DNA of 64,000 nucleotides from Streptomyces sp. 2131.1 (lineage in GTDB: Bacteria > Actinomycetota > Actinomycetes > Streptomycetales > Streptomycetaceae). The translations under genes were made by a program, and so were the position numbers. A model generated the notes under the pieces. That model made no database searches. It saw only the letters and a list, made by a program, of their open reading frames with translations, and had not been told where the DNA came from. Below are positions 1-8,437 of the stretch, in pieces (positions within the stretch are counted from its first letter, which is position 1; every line of letters begins with the position of its first letter). Location of the stretch: assembly GCF_900105515.1 (NCBI RefSeq), contig NZ_FNSY01000002.1:62001-126000 (forward strand), read 5' to 3'.

Positions 1-342
1 GCGCGGGTGATCGTGCGCTTCGTCCCCGAGCTCGGCCAGGCGTGGCGTTCCGCCGGTACCACGGGTCGTCAGGGTGGCGTCCGTGACGCCGATCGCCCCC
101 TCCGGGCCCGCGAGGTGGCGAAGGAAGTCGGGGGCCAGGGAGGCACCGAAGCCGTCCGGTCCCAGGGCGTGTACGTCAGCGGCGTTCAAGGCGGTGGCGA
201 ACACCGCGTGTCCGGTGAAGGCGACGGATGCCTCAAGCCCCCCGGGCAGCGGCGGAAGCACCGTCACACCGCCGTCGCAGGGCGGGAAACGACCGTGGGC
301 GGCCTCGGTGAAGCAGGCCAGGAGCGGGTGCGGCTCAGTCAC
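1..342 (-). CDS. Hypothetical protein, N-terminal part (runs off window)
   Basis: The minus-strand frame is open from a GTG at 342 to the window edge, giving 114 codons and no stop. The GTG overlaps the end of the upstream hydrolase gene (stop 335-337), which suggests translational coupling. The sequence is rich in Gly, Pro and Ala with no membrane segment or obvious catalytic motif. It resembles, from memory only, the first half of small Streptomyces proteins annotated as GNAT acetyltransferases; the acetyl-CoA-binding half would lie outside the window, so this is not secure. Confidence 0.5.
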   Translation of the reverse strand, partial: MTEPHPLLACFTEAAHGRFPPCDGGVTVLPPLPGGLEASVAFTGHAVFATALNAADVHALGPDGFGASLAPDFLRHLAGPEGAIGVTDATLTTRGTGGTPRLAELGDEAHDHPR

Positions 343-1150
343 GGGTGGCCACCCGGGCGGTGAGGAAGTCCAGCAGAGCGGTGTTGAAGGACTCGGGCTG
401 CTCGGCGCCGGGAAGGTGGCCGGCCTTCTCGATGACGGCCAGAGTCGCGTCGGGTACGAGGCCGCGGATCGCCTCGGCCTCCGCGACCGGGGTGTACACG
501 TCGTCCGCGCCGACGACGACCAGTACCGGCTTGCGGACCGCTGCCAGCGTGTCCCGGTAGTCGGGGCGTTCGGCCCGCCCGCGCAGGGCTGCCGCCGCGC
601 CGTGAGGGTCCGTGGCGCGCATCATGCCCAGGACGCGATCGGCGACCTCGGGCATCGCGGTCACGTTGTACGCGGCGAGCATCTTGTCGATCACCTCGCT
701 CGCGTACCCGTCCATGCCCTCGGCGAGGAGCCGGTCGGCCAGGCGGTTGCGGAACTCCTTGCCCTCATCGGTCTCGGCGGGAGCGGAGGTGTCGGACAGG
801 ACCAGGGCCCGCACCCGCTGCGGGTGGAGACGCTGAAACTCCATGGCGATCTGACCGCCCATCGAGACACCCCCGACCACGGCCCGCTCGACACCCAGGT
901 GGTCGAGGAGCGCGGCGAGGTCATCGGCGAAGTCGGAGAGCAGGACCCTTCCCCGGGTGACGCTGCTGTCGCCGTAACCCCGCAGGTCAGGGGTGATGAC
1001 CCGGTACCCCGCCTCGGCCAGCGCCCTGCCCTGGGGTGCCCACAGAGTGCGGTTGAACGGATGGCCGTGAATCAACAGGGCCGGCAGCCCGGCCGAGGGA
1101 CCGAAGTCGTCGTAGTGGATCGTGGCTCCACGCACCGCTATCGCGTTCAT
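335..1150 (-). CDS. Alpha/beta-fold hydrolase
   Basis: Cytosolic hydrolase of 271 aa with an alpha/beta-hydrolase fold; its substrate cannot be read from sequence. An oxyanion-region HGHPF lies at residues 28-32. The nucleophile elbow is GGVSMGG with Ser96. An acidic residue in VGADD (216/217) and His245 in AGHLPG complete a Ser-Asp-His triad. The ATG at 1150 is preceded by AAGGTG. The frame extends further upstream, but there the residue composition is not protein-like. It lies upstream of, and overlaps, the partial gene at the window edge, so the two probably form an operon. An esterase or haloperoxidase-like role is possible. Confidence 0.85.
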   Translation of the reverse strand: MNAIAVRGATIHYDDFGPSAGLPALLIHGHPFNRTLWAPQGRALAEAGYRVITPDLRGYGDSSVTRGRVLLSDFADDLAALLDHLGVERAVVGGVSMGGQIAMEFQRLHPQRVRALVLSDTSAPAETDEGKEFRNRLADRLLAEGMDGYASEVIDKMLAAYNVTAMPEVADRVLGMMRATDPHGAAAALRGRAERPDYRDTLAAVRKPVLVVVGADDVYTPVAEAEAIRGLVPDATLAVIEKAGHLPGAEQPESFNTALLDFLTARVATRD

Positions 1151-1342
1151 GCCAGGCACCTTAGCCGGGTGATCAACAGGGACGCAGAGGTGTTCTCTTC
1201 GTGCTGGGTGCCGGTTCCCGAGGCTGTGCGTCCGACCGGGAGCAGTCCGGAACCGCATCGATACGGCCCACGTCTCCCACCTCATGATCTCCAACGAGCA
1301 CCAAGAGCACGCGAGCGCCCCCGGCCCACCTCGTCGTCCGCG

Positions 1343-1426
1343 GTGACCGTGGATCCACCGAAGGTCAACGACTACAACAGCCACGCCGAGGCGTACACGG
1401 CCGAGAACGAGACCAACCTCCTCAAT
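1343..1426 (+). pseudogene. Fragment of a SAM-dependent methyltransferase gene
   Basis: From a GTG at 1343 the frame encodes about 28 residues including NDYNSHAEAYTAENE and NLLN. This is the N-terminal signature common to a Streptomyces class I methyltransferase family, recalled from the family. Directly afterwards the reading becomes low-complexity and frame-shifted, and no SAM-binding Gly motif follows. I read this as the 5' stub of a truncated gene, which marks 1.15-1.75 kb as a decayed or recombined segment. Confidence 0.45.
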
Positions 1427-1516
1427 GCCCCAGGTTGGGGGCACTCAGGTGCTTGGGGGAGCTGGTTCCAAGGGCCGCACCGCCCACCCCGGCGCCCAGG
1501 ACTCCGACGCCCCGTC

Positions 1517-1714
1517 TCACGGCGTGCTTGGCGCCTTCGCATTCACGTCATCCTCCCCACTCACGAACGGTTCGGCCTCGGCCACAGCACGGAACCTGCG
1601 ACGCGGGTCGGCGTCGGCTCCGGCGTGCGGAGGCACCTGAGCCGTTCGGCCCCCGGGCCGGACGGCGGAGCCCGGCACCGTGACCAGCCACTCCTGCTGT
1701 TGTTCGTCCGTCAC
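1517..1714 (-). CDS. Possible small hypothetical protein or gene remnant
   Basis: A 65-aa frame starts with GTG at 1714 and is acidic and Gln-rich at its start (TDEQQQEW). It has no recognised domain and a weak ribosome-binding site. It sits in the decayed segment and faces the HTH gene at 1746 divergently. It may be a genuine small gene or the tail of a lost larger one. Confidence 0.25.
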   Translation of the reverse strand: MTDEQQQEWLVTVPGSAVRPGGRTAQVPPHAGADADPRRRFRAVAEAEPFVSGEDDVNAKAPSTP

Positions 1715-1745
1715 GGTCCGCACCACCCGAGACTCAGATCCGCTG

Positions 1746-2216
1746 ATGCCCCCTACGGTCCGAGGAATCCCACGGGCCCGCACGTTCAACGGTCTCGCGT
1801 ACGTGCCCAGGCTCCCTCCCACCGCGTACACCCTGCTGCTGCCCATGATGACCGAGCAGGAGCCCGGCGGACTCGTGGCCGCCACACACGAAGAGTTCGC
1901 CGCCGGTCTCGCCATGGAGCGCGGCATGATCAGCCGTGCCATGCCGCACCTCGTCGCCGCCCGCCTCGTCACCGTCATCCGCCGCGGACGGTTCCAACTG
2001 CACCCGATGATCGCCGCGTTCAACGACCCTCGCGACCAACAACGCGCCATCAAAGCCACGCCGGATGACATGCGGCTGGACCTGGGCGACTTCGAGGACG
2101 AATACGAACGCCGCTTCCAGCTCCACCTGGACGAAAAGGCTCGAAAGGCCGAAGCCAGAGCCAAGGGAAACGTCACGCCCATCAATAGGCGAAGCCACCT
2201 CAAGCCCGTCGGCTGA
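1746..2216 (+). CDS. Winged-helix protein, RepL-like
   Basis: Protein of about 156 aa. Residues 20-90 read as a winged helix-turn-helix: a helix with the EEFAAGLAMERGMISRAM segment, then a wing around VTVIRRGRF and a following HPMIAAFND. This layout recalls plasmid replication RepL-type or MarR-like proteins found in Streptomyces accessory DNA. The last 60 residues are a charged, probably coiled helix (EDEYERRFQLHLDEKARK). The start is uncertain: ATG 1746 is chosen because the longer in-frame extension is Cys/Ser-rich and not protein-like. It stands alone beside gene fragments, which fits a remnant of a mobile element. Confidence 0.5.
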   Translation: MPPTVRGIPRARTFNGLAYVPRLPPTAYTLLLPMMTEQEPGGLVAATHEEFAAGLAMERGMISRAMPHLVAARLVTVIRRGRFQLHPMIAAFNDPRDQQRAIKATPDDMRLDLGDFEDEYERRFQLHLDEKARKAEARAKGNVTPINRRSHLKPVG

Positions 2217-2285
2217 TGCCGGCCACGAGGGGCGCGCACGCCGGTTCGTGACGAGACGGAGCGCGTATGGCGGATTCCATCTCGT

Positions 2286-3221
2286 TCAGCGCCCGAGCAC
2301 CCACCCCGGCACCCAGGTTCCCTCAGGGTCCCGGCGCTCCCCCGTCACCGCCAAGTACGCCCGCAGCGCCCCCAGCCCCGGGTGCGGGTTGTCGCGGTGC
2401 CAGAGGAGGGAGTGGGGGTAGACCGGGGTCGGGGTCTTGATGGGGATGCGGCGGAGGTCGTGGTCCTTGGGCCAGATGAGGCGGGAGTGCTTGCCCATGA
2501 AGGTGGCCAGGGACGGGGTGTCCGCGATGGTGTCGAGCAGGGCGTCCGAGCCGAAGTTGGGGCCCGTCGCCTCGATCGTGAGGCCGAAGTCGGCGACCAG
2601 GTCGTCGTAGTAGGCGCCCCACTCCGTGCCGGGGGCGATGCCGGGCATCCAGATGCGGTGGCCGACGAGGTCGGTGAGGGTGACCGCGCGGGCGTCCGCC
2701 AGGGCGTGGGCGGGGCCGGTGAGGAGTTCGAGGGGTTCGTCCAGGACCCGGGCGGACTCGATGTCGTCGGGCAGGGGGCGGCCGGGGGCTCCGACCGCGC
2801 GGAACGTCGCGTCGAGTTCGCCGGAGCGGAGGACGGCCACCGCCGTGTCCATGCTGACCAGCATCATCACATCGAGGCCGATCTCCGGGTGCGCGTGGTG
2901 GAAACCGCGCATCGCGCTCGACTGGGCGGTGCGCGAGGCGATCACGTCGACGCGGAGCGCGCGGCTGCCGGGGCGGACGGACGCGCTCGCGCGCTCGGCG
3001 GCGCGCAGGAGTTCGCGCGCGTGGGGCAGGAACGCGCGGCCGTCGATGGTGAGCTCGGCGCCGCGCGGGGCGCGCGTGAACAGCCGGACGCCGAGGGTCT
3101 GCTCCAGCGCGGCGATCCGCTTGGAAACGGCCTGCTGGGTGACCGACAGGTCGGCGGCGGCTTTGAGGAACCCGCCCGCTTCCGTGACGGCGACGAAGGT
3201 GCGTACTGCTTGGAGATCCAC
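2286..3221 (-). CDS. LysR-family transcriptional regulator
   Basis: DNA-binding regulator of 311 aa. Residues 1-60 carry the LysR winged HTH (AGGFLKAAADLSVTQQAVSK, then RIAALEQTLGVRLFTR), followed by the linker helix and a periplasmic-binding-like effector domain from about 90 to 295. LysR regulators usually act on a divergent neighbour, but the gene upstream here (3324-4322) points the same way and is separated by a strong hairpin. The target is therefore unclear, and autoregulation or a distant target is possible. Confidence 0.9.
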   Translation of the reverse strand: MDLQAVRTFVAVTEAGGFLKAAADLSVTQQAVSKRIAALEQTLGVRLFTRAPRGAELTIDGRAFLPHARELLRAAERASASVRPGSRALRVDVIASRTAQSSAMRGFHHAHPEIGLDVMMLVSMDTAVAVLRSGELDATFRAVGAPGRPLPDDIESARVLDEPLELLTGPAHALADARAVTLTDLVGHRIWMPGIAPGTEWGAYYDDLVADFGLTIEATGPNFGSDALLDTIADTPSLATFMGKHSRLIWPKDHDLRRIPIKTPTPVYPHSLLWHRDNPHPGLGALRAYLAVTGERRDPEGTWVPGWVLGR

Positions 3222-3254
3222 GTCGGCCCACCTTAGGGAACGTTGCGCGCAGAC

Positions 3255-3303
3255 GGCGCCCGGGAGGTGAGCGCCATCCTGTGGCGCTCACCTCCCGGGC
3301 GCC
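3255..3303 (-). terminator. Terminator hairpin downstream of DMT transporter
   Basis: Perfect inverted repeat with about 22-bp arms (left arm begins GGCGCCCGGGAGG) around a 5-nt loop. It lies 21 nt past the stop of the DMT transporter and just ahead of the LysR start, so it should separate the two transcripts. Confidence 0.8.
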
Positions 3304-3323
3304 GGCGAGGGCGGGACCCGTCG

Positions 3324-4322
3324 TCATGCGGCCGTCGTGAGGGACTTCCCGGTGTCGGCGGCGGAGGCCGGTGCCGACACCGCGGCGGAGGCCGGTGCCG
3401 CCCCGCGCGCCCGCTTCGCCGCTCGGCGGCTGTACACGTTGTTGGCGATCACGGCCGCGAGGGTCAGCGCGACGCCGGCGAGTTCGGCGGTCGTGGGCCG
3501 GTGGCCGCGTACCGCTTCGATGGCGAAGGCCGTGATCGGAACCAGGTTGATGAACAGGACGCCGTTCGCGGGGCCGAGGGTGCGGGTGGCGTGGTTGAAG
3601 GCGAGGATCGCGACGGCGGTGGCGGGGACGGCCATGTAGAGGATCTGCCACCAGTCGGCCGCGTAGTCGGCGGCGGACGGGGTGGGGATCCAGTCCACCG
3701 CGCCGGCGGTGAGGGTGACGACCGCGATGGTGACGGTGCCCAGGACGCTGGTGAGGGCGGTGTAGCGCAGGACGGAGAAGGCCGGGAAGCCGGCAGCGCC
3801 CGTCGTGTAGACGACCCAGCCGACCACGCCGGCCAGGATGGCGAGGCCGCCCGCACCGATGCCGCCGGTGAGGACGACGAGCGGGTTGCCGTCGCCCAGG
3901 ACCATGGCGACGCCGGTCAGGGCGAGCAGGACCAGGCCGAGGGTGATGCCGGTAGGGCGCTTCCCGGTGCGGGCCCACATCACGATGACGGTGATGGCGG
4001 GCATCGCGGCCATGATCAGCGAGGCCGTGGAAGCCGGGGTGGACTGGAGGCCCACGTACGTCAGGAGGTTGAAGGCCGCGAAGCCGAGCGAGCCGAGCCC
4101 CCAGAGCTTGAGGAGCTTGCCGTCGGTACGCAGCGCCCTGCGGCCCTCGACGATCAGCAGGGCGATCACGAAGACCGCGGAGCCGAGCGCGAAGCGGGCC
4201 AGAGTGAGGTGGAAGGGATCCACGTGGCCGAAGGCCGATTTGGCGACGGCGAACATGCCGCCGAAGGCGAGGGCGGTGACCAGGCCTCCGGCGGCTGCGG
4301 CAGCGGTCTTCATCTCAGCCAT
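3324..4322 (-). CDS. EamA/DMT-superfamily permease
   Basis: Inner-membrane transporter of 332 aa with about ten hydrophobic segments arranged as two EamA repeats (roughly residues 10-140 and 150-285), then a hydrophilic Ala/Ser-rich tail. The family exports amino acids, metabolites or drugs; the substrate is unknown here. ATG 4322 is chosen because GGGAGA precedes it. The gene is divergent from a small ArsR-type regulator across a region with two matching 22-bp operator-like repeats, so efflux is probably controlled by that repressor. Confidence 0.88.
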   Translation of the reverse strand: MAEMKTAAAAAGGLVTALAFGGMFAVAKSAFGHVDPFHLTLARFALGSAVFVIALLIVEGRRALRTDGKLLKLWGLGSLGFAAFNLLTYVGLQSTPASTASLIMAAMPAITVIVMWARTGKRPTGITLGLVLLALTGVAMVLGDGNPLVVLTGGIGAGGLAILAGVVGWVVYTTGAAGFPAFSVLRYTALTSVLGTVTIAVVTLTAGAVDWIPTPSAADYAADWWQILYMAVPATAVAILAFNHATRTLGPANGVLFINLVPITAFAIEAVRGHRPTTAELAGVALTLAAVIANNVYSRRAAKRARGAAPASAAVSAPASAADTGKSLTTAA

Positions 4323-4378
4323 GAGGGTCTCCCAGCGTGCGGGCAGCACGTATTCGTCGGGTCATAGTCGTTGGTCGC

Positions 4379-4400
4379 GTGTTCGCCTGTTGGCGAACAC
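4379..4400. promoter_or_regulatory. Operator-like inverted repeat 1
   Basis: Perfect dyad with arms GTGTTCGCC and GGCGAACAC around a 4-nt centre. It lies 56 bp upstream of the DMT transporter start. An almost identical dyad lies 39 bp further on at 4440-4461. Confidence 0.7.
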
Positions 4401-4439
4401 ATCGGTTAACGTATACACAGAGCCGAGGGTCGTCAACCG

Positions 4440-4461
4440 GTGTTCGCCAACCAGCGAACAC
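4440..4461. promoter_or_regulatory. Operator-like inverted repeat 2
   Basis: Dyad with arms GTGTTCGC and GCGAACAC around a 6-nt centre. It lies about 54 bp upstream of the ArsR-type regulator start. With the first copy it brackets the AT-richer promoter stretch TTAACGTATACAC, a layout typical of a repressor controlling both divergent genes. Confidence 0.7.
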
Positions 4462-4514
4462 TGCCACGGACAACCCTCACGAACACATCGCGTCCGACCC
4501 GGGAGAACCGCACA

Positions 4515-4847
4515 GTGAAGCCGCTCCAGCACCCCCGCGCCGCAGACATCAACATCTACGCCGTGCTTCACGCGCTGGCCGAGCCGGCCCGGATGCAGAT
4601 CGTGCGAACCCTCGTCGAGGCCGGCGGCAAGCCGTGCGGGAGCTTCGGCATCGACCTGAGCAAGTCGACCCTCTCCGCCCACTTCAAGGTGCTCCGGGAG
4701 GCGGGGATCATCCGCCAGGAGACCGGACCGGGAAACTCCCGCGTCAACACCCTGCGCCACGAAGACCTCGACACCCGCTTCCCCGGCCTGCTCACCGCCG
4801 TTCTCCTCGCCGTCGAGCGGACCGAGACCGCGCTTCCGTCTCTCTGA
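4515..4847 (+). CDS. ArsR/SmtB-like winged-helix regulator
   Basis: Small DNA-binding protein of about 110 aa. A winged HTH covers most of it: ALAEPARMQIVRTL, the recognition helix DLSKSTLSAHFKVLREAG, then a wing IRQETGPGNSRVNTL. Metal-binding ArsR cysteine motifs are not evident (one Cys, in GGKPCGS), so it may sense a small organic ligand. GTG 4515 has GGGAGA upstream. A longer frame from 4440 would start inside the second operator and is less likely. It is divergent from the DMT exporter and probably represses it and itself through the two 22-bp repeats. Confidence 0.8.
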   Translation: MKPLQHPRAADINIYAVLHALAEPARMQIVRTLVEAGGKPCGSFGIDLSKSTLSAHFKVLREAGIIRQETGPGNSRVNTLRHEDLDTRFPGLLTAVLLAVERTETALPSL

Positions 4848-4983
4848 GCTCTCCGGCCATCGGGCGCCGCGCCCACAGGGCATGACAACCAGCAGTTGTC
4901 GCTGATCGGCGCGTCGGTTGTTTGACCTGTGCTTCTCCTGAACGGTTGTCTCTCCCCTGCCAAATACAGGTTGTGGGTGAGGC

Positions 4984-6228
4984 ATGGTGGGCAGAAGAGC
5001 GCTGGGCAAGCCGTTCGGTTGGTTGTGGGCGGCGTACGCGGTGAGCGCGTACGGGTCCGGACTGGGGTTCGGGGCGTTGCCGCTGCTCGCGGTGCTGGTG
5101 CTGCACGCCGGGCCCGCCGAGGTGTCCGCGCTGTCCGCCGTGGGGCCGGCGGTGGGGGCGGTGATCGCGGTGCCGCTCGCGCCGTGGGTGGAGTTCCGGC
5201 GCAAGCGGCCGGTCATGATCGGGACGGACCTCGTCCGGTTCGCGGCCATGGCGACGATCCCGGTGGCGTACGCCTTCGGGGTGCTCGGGTTCGTCCAGCT
5301 GCTGGTGGTGTCGGCGGTGATCGCCGCGGCGAAGATCGCGTTCGGCGCGGCGAGCGGCGCGTATCTGAAGGCGCTCGTGCGGCCGGAGGACCTGCTCGTC
5401 GCCAACGCCCGCTTCGAATCCACGAACTGGAGCTCCATCGCGGTCGGCCCGCCCCTCGGCGGCGCGGCGATCGGGCTGTTCGGGCCGGTCACGACCGTGG
5501 TGGCCGACGCGCTCAGCTATCTGCTCTCCGCGCTGGGCATCACCGCGATCCGGGGCAAGGAGGAGGCGCCGGGGGCCGAGGACAGGGGCCCGCTGCGGGC
5601 GGGCGCGCTGCTCGCCGGCTGGCGGCACATCATGGGCCATCCGGTGCTGCGGGCGCTCTACCTCAACCAGGTGCTCGTCGCCGGTCTGATCATGGCCACC
5701 GAACCGCTGCTGGCGGTGCTCCTGCTGCGCCGGCTCGGGTTCCCGCCCTGGCAGTACGGTCTCGCCTTCGCCGCTCCGTGCCTCGGCGGCCTCATCGGCT
5801 CGCGGCTGGCCCGCCCGGTCGTCGCCCGCCACGGCCGCGACCGGGTCTTCCGGACGGTGGGCACCCTGCGCGCGGTCTGGCTGATCGGGCTGGTTTTCGT
5901 ACGGCCGGGTGTCGTCGGGCTCGTCACGGTGATGGCCGTCGAGCTGGCCATCATCGTCAACATGAGCCTGTACGGGCCGGTGCTGTCCACGTACCGCCTC
6001 GAACACACCCCGAAGCACCTCGTCGCGCGCACGCTCACGGCCTGGTCGATCGGGCAGCAGGCGTCCGTCGCCGTCCTCACCGCGCTCGCCGGACTGCTCG
6101 CCGGCGTCACCGGTCCGCGCACCGCCCTCGCGGTGGCGGGGGTGCTGATCCTGGGCACGCCACTGCTGCTCCCGGGGCGGCGGAGCCGTAGGGCGCGGCC
6201 GGAGGCCGAGGTGGCCCCCAGCCGCTAG
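4984..6228 (+). CDS. MFS transporter
   Basis: Membrane protein of 414 aa with about twelve hydrophobic segments and a basic loop after the second helix (WVEFRRKRPVMIG), as in the enterobactin-exporter-like branch of the major facilitator superfamily. The segment FESTNWSSIAVGPPLGGAAIG is typical of this group's fifth helix. The tail is hydrophilic and Arg-rich. The substrate is unknown. It is transcribed alone, converging on the TetR gene only 4 bp beyond its stop. Confidence 0.87.
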   Translation: MVGRRALGKPFGWLWAAYAVSAYGSGLGFGALPLLAVLVLHAGPAEVSALSAVGPAVGAVIAVPLAPWVEFRRKRPVMIGTDLVRFAAMATIPVAYAFGVLGFVQLLVVSAVIAAAKIAFGAASGAYLKALVRPEDLLVANARFESTNWSSIAVGPPLGGAAIGLFGPVTTVVADALSYLLSALGITAIRGKEEAPGAEDRGPLRAGALLAGWRHIMGHPVLRALYLNQVLVAGLIMATEPLLAVLLLRRLGFPPWQYGLAFAAPCLGGLIGSRLARPVVARHGRDRVFRTVGTLRAVWLIGLVFVRPGVVGLVTVMAVELAIIVNMSLYGPVLSTYRLEHTPKHLVARTLTAWSIGQQASVAVLTALAGLLAGVTGPRTALAVAGVLILGTPLLLPGRRSRRARPEAEVAPSR

Positions 6229-6232
6229 CCGC

Positions 6233-6820
6233 TCATGAATCGCCCGGCAGGAACGCCAGCAGCCGGGCGACCAGCCCGTCGACGTACTCCGGGGTGAGCG
6301 GGCCCATGCCGAACAGGACGCGGATGTACATGGGGGCCAGGATGTGGTCCAGCACCTCCAACGCGTCGGGTGCGTCCTCGCCCCGTTCGCCGGCGCGGTC
6401 GAGCATCGACTGCAACTGCCGGGTGCGGTCGGCCCGGAGGCCCTCCTGCGCGCGCACGCCCTGCTCCCCCGTGCCGGACAGCGCGACGGCGAGGTGCAGC
6501 AGCACCGGGCCGTCGGGTCCGGTGATCTCGCGGGCCACCTGGGCGGCGTACGTACGCAGGTCGCCGGCCAGGCTTCCGGTGTCGGGCATCGGCGAGCGCG
6601 TGTTCAGCCGGTTCAGCACCACGTCGCTGAGCAGGGCCTCCAGGTTGCCCCACCGCCGGTAGATGCTGCTGTCGGCCACGCCCGCGCGGGCCGCCACCTC
6701 GCCGACGGTGAAGTTGCCGTAGCCGCGCTCGCCGATCAGCTCGGTGACGGCCTGGTGCACCTGCGCGCCGACGCGGGCGCTGCGCCCGCCGGGCCGTCGG
6801 GTCCGCTCCTTCTCGTTCAT
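6233..6820 (-). CDS. TetR/AcrR-family repressor
   Basis: Repressor of 195 aa. The N-terminal HTH lies at residues 20-65 (FTVGEVAARAGVADSSIYRRWGN) after a basic head rich in Arg. The rest is a helical ligand-binding domain. It is divergent from the DHA2 exporter at 6955, with a perfect palindrome between them, so it most likely represses that exporter and itself until a toxic compound binds. Confidence 0.9.
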   Translation of the reverse strand: MNEKERTRRPGGRSARVGAQVHQAVTELIGERGYGNFTVGEVAARAGVADSSIYRRWGNLEALLSDVVLNRLNTRSPMPDTGSLAGDLRTYAAQVAREITGPDGPVLLHLAVALSGTGEQGVRAQEGLRADRTRQLQSMLDRAGERGEDAPDALEVLDHILAPMYIRVLFGMGPLTPEYVDGLVARLLAFLPGDS

Positions 6821-6881
6821 CCCACCACCTTAAAGCAGTTCTCGCTTGCGTTTAAGAGGCGACCCGCCTTACAGTCGACAA

Positions 6882-6900
6882 ACGCAGTCGCTGACTGCGT
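6882..6900. promoter_or_regulatory. Probable TetR operator
   Basis: Palindrome ACGCAGTC-GCT-GACTGCGT between the TetR gene and the divergent exporter. Related half sites (TTAAAGCAGT, TGCGTTTAAG) at 6831-6855 suggest a second, weaker site nearer the repressor gene. Confidence 0.6.
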
Positions 6901-6954
6901 TAAAGCGTCGGGTGCTCCACCGGGCGCGCATGTCCGTCGACGAGAGGAATCCCC

Positions 6955-8409
6955 ATGGCGGCTTCACCCGCGGCCGTTGGCAGTCGTTCGCACCGGGCCG
7001 TGCTGCTCACGGTGACCTGCCTGGGCCAGTTCATGGTCCTGCTCGACAACACGATCGTCGGAGCGGCGCTGCCCGACATGCAGCACGGGCTGCACATCGA
7101 ACTCACCGGTCTCCAGTGGATCGTCGACGCGTACGTCCTGCTCGTCGCGATGCTGCTGCTGTCCGGGGGCGTCTTCGCCGACCGGTTCGGCCGCAAGCGG
7201 GTCTACCTGACCGGCGTCGCGGTGTTCACCGCCGCCTCGGCGGTGTGCGCTCTCGCGCCCTCGCTCGGCTGGCTGATCGCGGGCCGGGTGCTCCAGGGCG
7301 TCGGGGCCGCCGCGCTGAGCCCGGCCTCGCTCGCCCTGCTCGCCGCCGCGTATCCCGTGCCGCAGGAACGCGTGAAGGCCATCGGGCTGTGGGCCGGGCT
7401 CAGCGGGATCGGTCTCGCCGCGGGCCCGGTGGCCGGCGGCGCGCTCACGGACGCGTTCGGGTGGCCCGCGATCTTCCTGGTCAACCTGCCGATCGGCGTA
7501 ATCCTCCTGGTCGCCGGCGTGCGCAGCCTCGACGAGAGCCGCAACCCCGGCGCCCCCACGATCGACATCCCCGGAACCGTGCTGTCCGTCCTCGGCGTGG
7601 GGACGATGACCTACGGGCTGATCGAGGGCGGCGCCCGCGGCTGGACGTCGCCGCTGATCCTGGGCAGCTTCACCGCCGGGGCGCTCCTCCTCGCGGCCTT
7701 CGTCGCCGTCGAGGCACGCCGCCCGGCGCCGATGCTGCCGCTGCGGCTGTTCCGGGAACGCCTGTTCACCGTGTCCAACACCGCGATGGTCGTGGTCGGG
7801 TTCGCGCTGATGGGCTCGTCGTTCTTCTTCTCCCAGTTCTTCGTGTACGTCCAGGGCAGCTCGATCCTGCGCGCCGGTCTCCAGACGCTGCCGGTGTCCC
7901 TCGCGATGGTGGTCGTCAGCCCGTACGCGGGCCGGCTCGCCGCCCGGTACGGCTTCCGCGTCGTGGTCACCGCGGGGCTGGCCCTGGCCGGCCTTGGGCT
8001 GCTGGGGCTCGGCGCGGTGCACGCCGACACCGGTTACGGGACCGTGTGGTGGCGGCTGGCGGTCGTGGGCACCGGCTTCGCCCTGACCATGTCCCCCCTG
8101 ACCGGCGCCGCCATCCAGGCCGTCAGCACGCAGGAGGGCGGCCTCGCCTCGGGCATCAGCAGCACGACCCGGCAGATCGGCGCGGTGCTCGGCGTGGCCC
8201 TGCTCGGAGCCGTCGTCCGCACCCGCCAGTCGGGCGGCGCCTCCTTCGAGGCCGGCCTCGACAGCGCCTTCACCACGGCCGGTGCCGTCACCCTGGCCAC
8301 CGCCGTGTTCACCGGCCTGTGGCTGGCGAAGTCCAAGCCCGCGGCAACCGCCACGGCCCCGGAGGAGGCCGCCCCCTCGCTGAAGGCGTCCGCGCCCGGC
8401 CGGAGCTGA
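6955..8409 (+). CDS. DHA2-family MFS drug exporter
   Basis: Membrane protein of 484 aa with about fourteen transmembrane segments. The DHA2 motif LDNTIVGAALPDMQ is in the first helix, the GGVFADRFGRKRV motif A between helices 2 and 3, and the antiporter motif C-like GLSGIGLAAGPVAGGAL in helix 5. It probably exports a hydrophobic toxic compound by proton antiport. Regulation by the divergent TetR protein through the 6882-6900 palindrome is likely. Confidence 0.9.
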   Translation: MAASPAAVGSRSHRAVLLTVTCLGQFMVLLDNTIVGAALPDMQHGLHIELTGLQWIVDAYVLLVAMLLLSGGVFADRFGRKRVYLTGVAVFTAASAVCALAPSLGWLIAGRVLQGVGAAALSPASLALLAAAYPVPQERVKAIGLWAGLSGIGLAAGPVAGGALTDAFGWPAIFLVNLPIGVILLVAGVRSLDESRNPGAPTIDIPGTVLSVLGVGTMTYGLIEGGARGWTSPLILGSFTAGALLLAAFVAVEARRPAPMLPLRLFRERLFTVSNTAMVVVGFALMGSSFFFSQFFVYVQGSSILRAGLQTLPVSLAMVVVSPYAGRLAARYGFRVVVTAGLALAGLGLLGLGAVHADTGYGTVWWRLAVVGTGFALTMSPLTGAAIQAVSTQEGGLASGISSTTRQIGAVLGVALLGAVVRTRQSGGASFEAGLDSAFTTAGAVTLATAVFTGLWLAKSKPAATATAPEEAAPSLKASAPGRS

Positions 8410-8437
8410 GCGCGCCCCCGGGGGCGGCCGGCGCCGG

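Noticed and set aside
74..2068. Very long plus-strand open frame across the hydrolase gene
   Set aside because: It is antisense to a clear alpha/beta hydrolase and low-complexity (Arg/Gly/Pro). Long antisense frames are expected at this GC content.
4916..4974. Three GGTTGT words (4916, 4944, 4969) as operator repeats
   Set aside because: Spacing is irregular (28 and 25 bp), the word is short and no regulator is linked to it.
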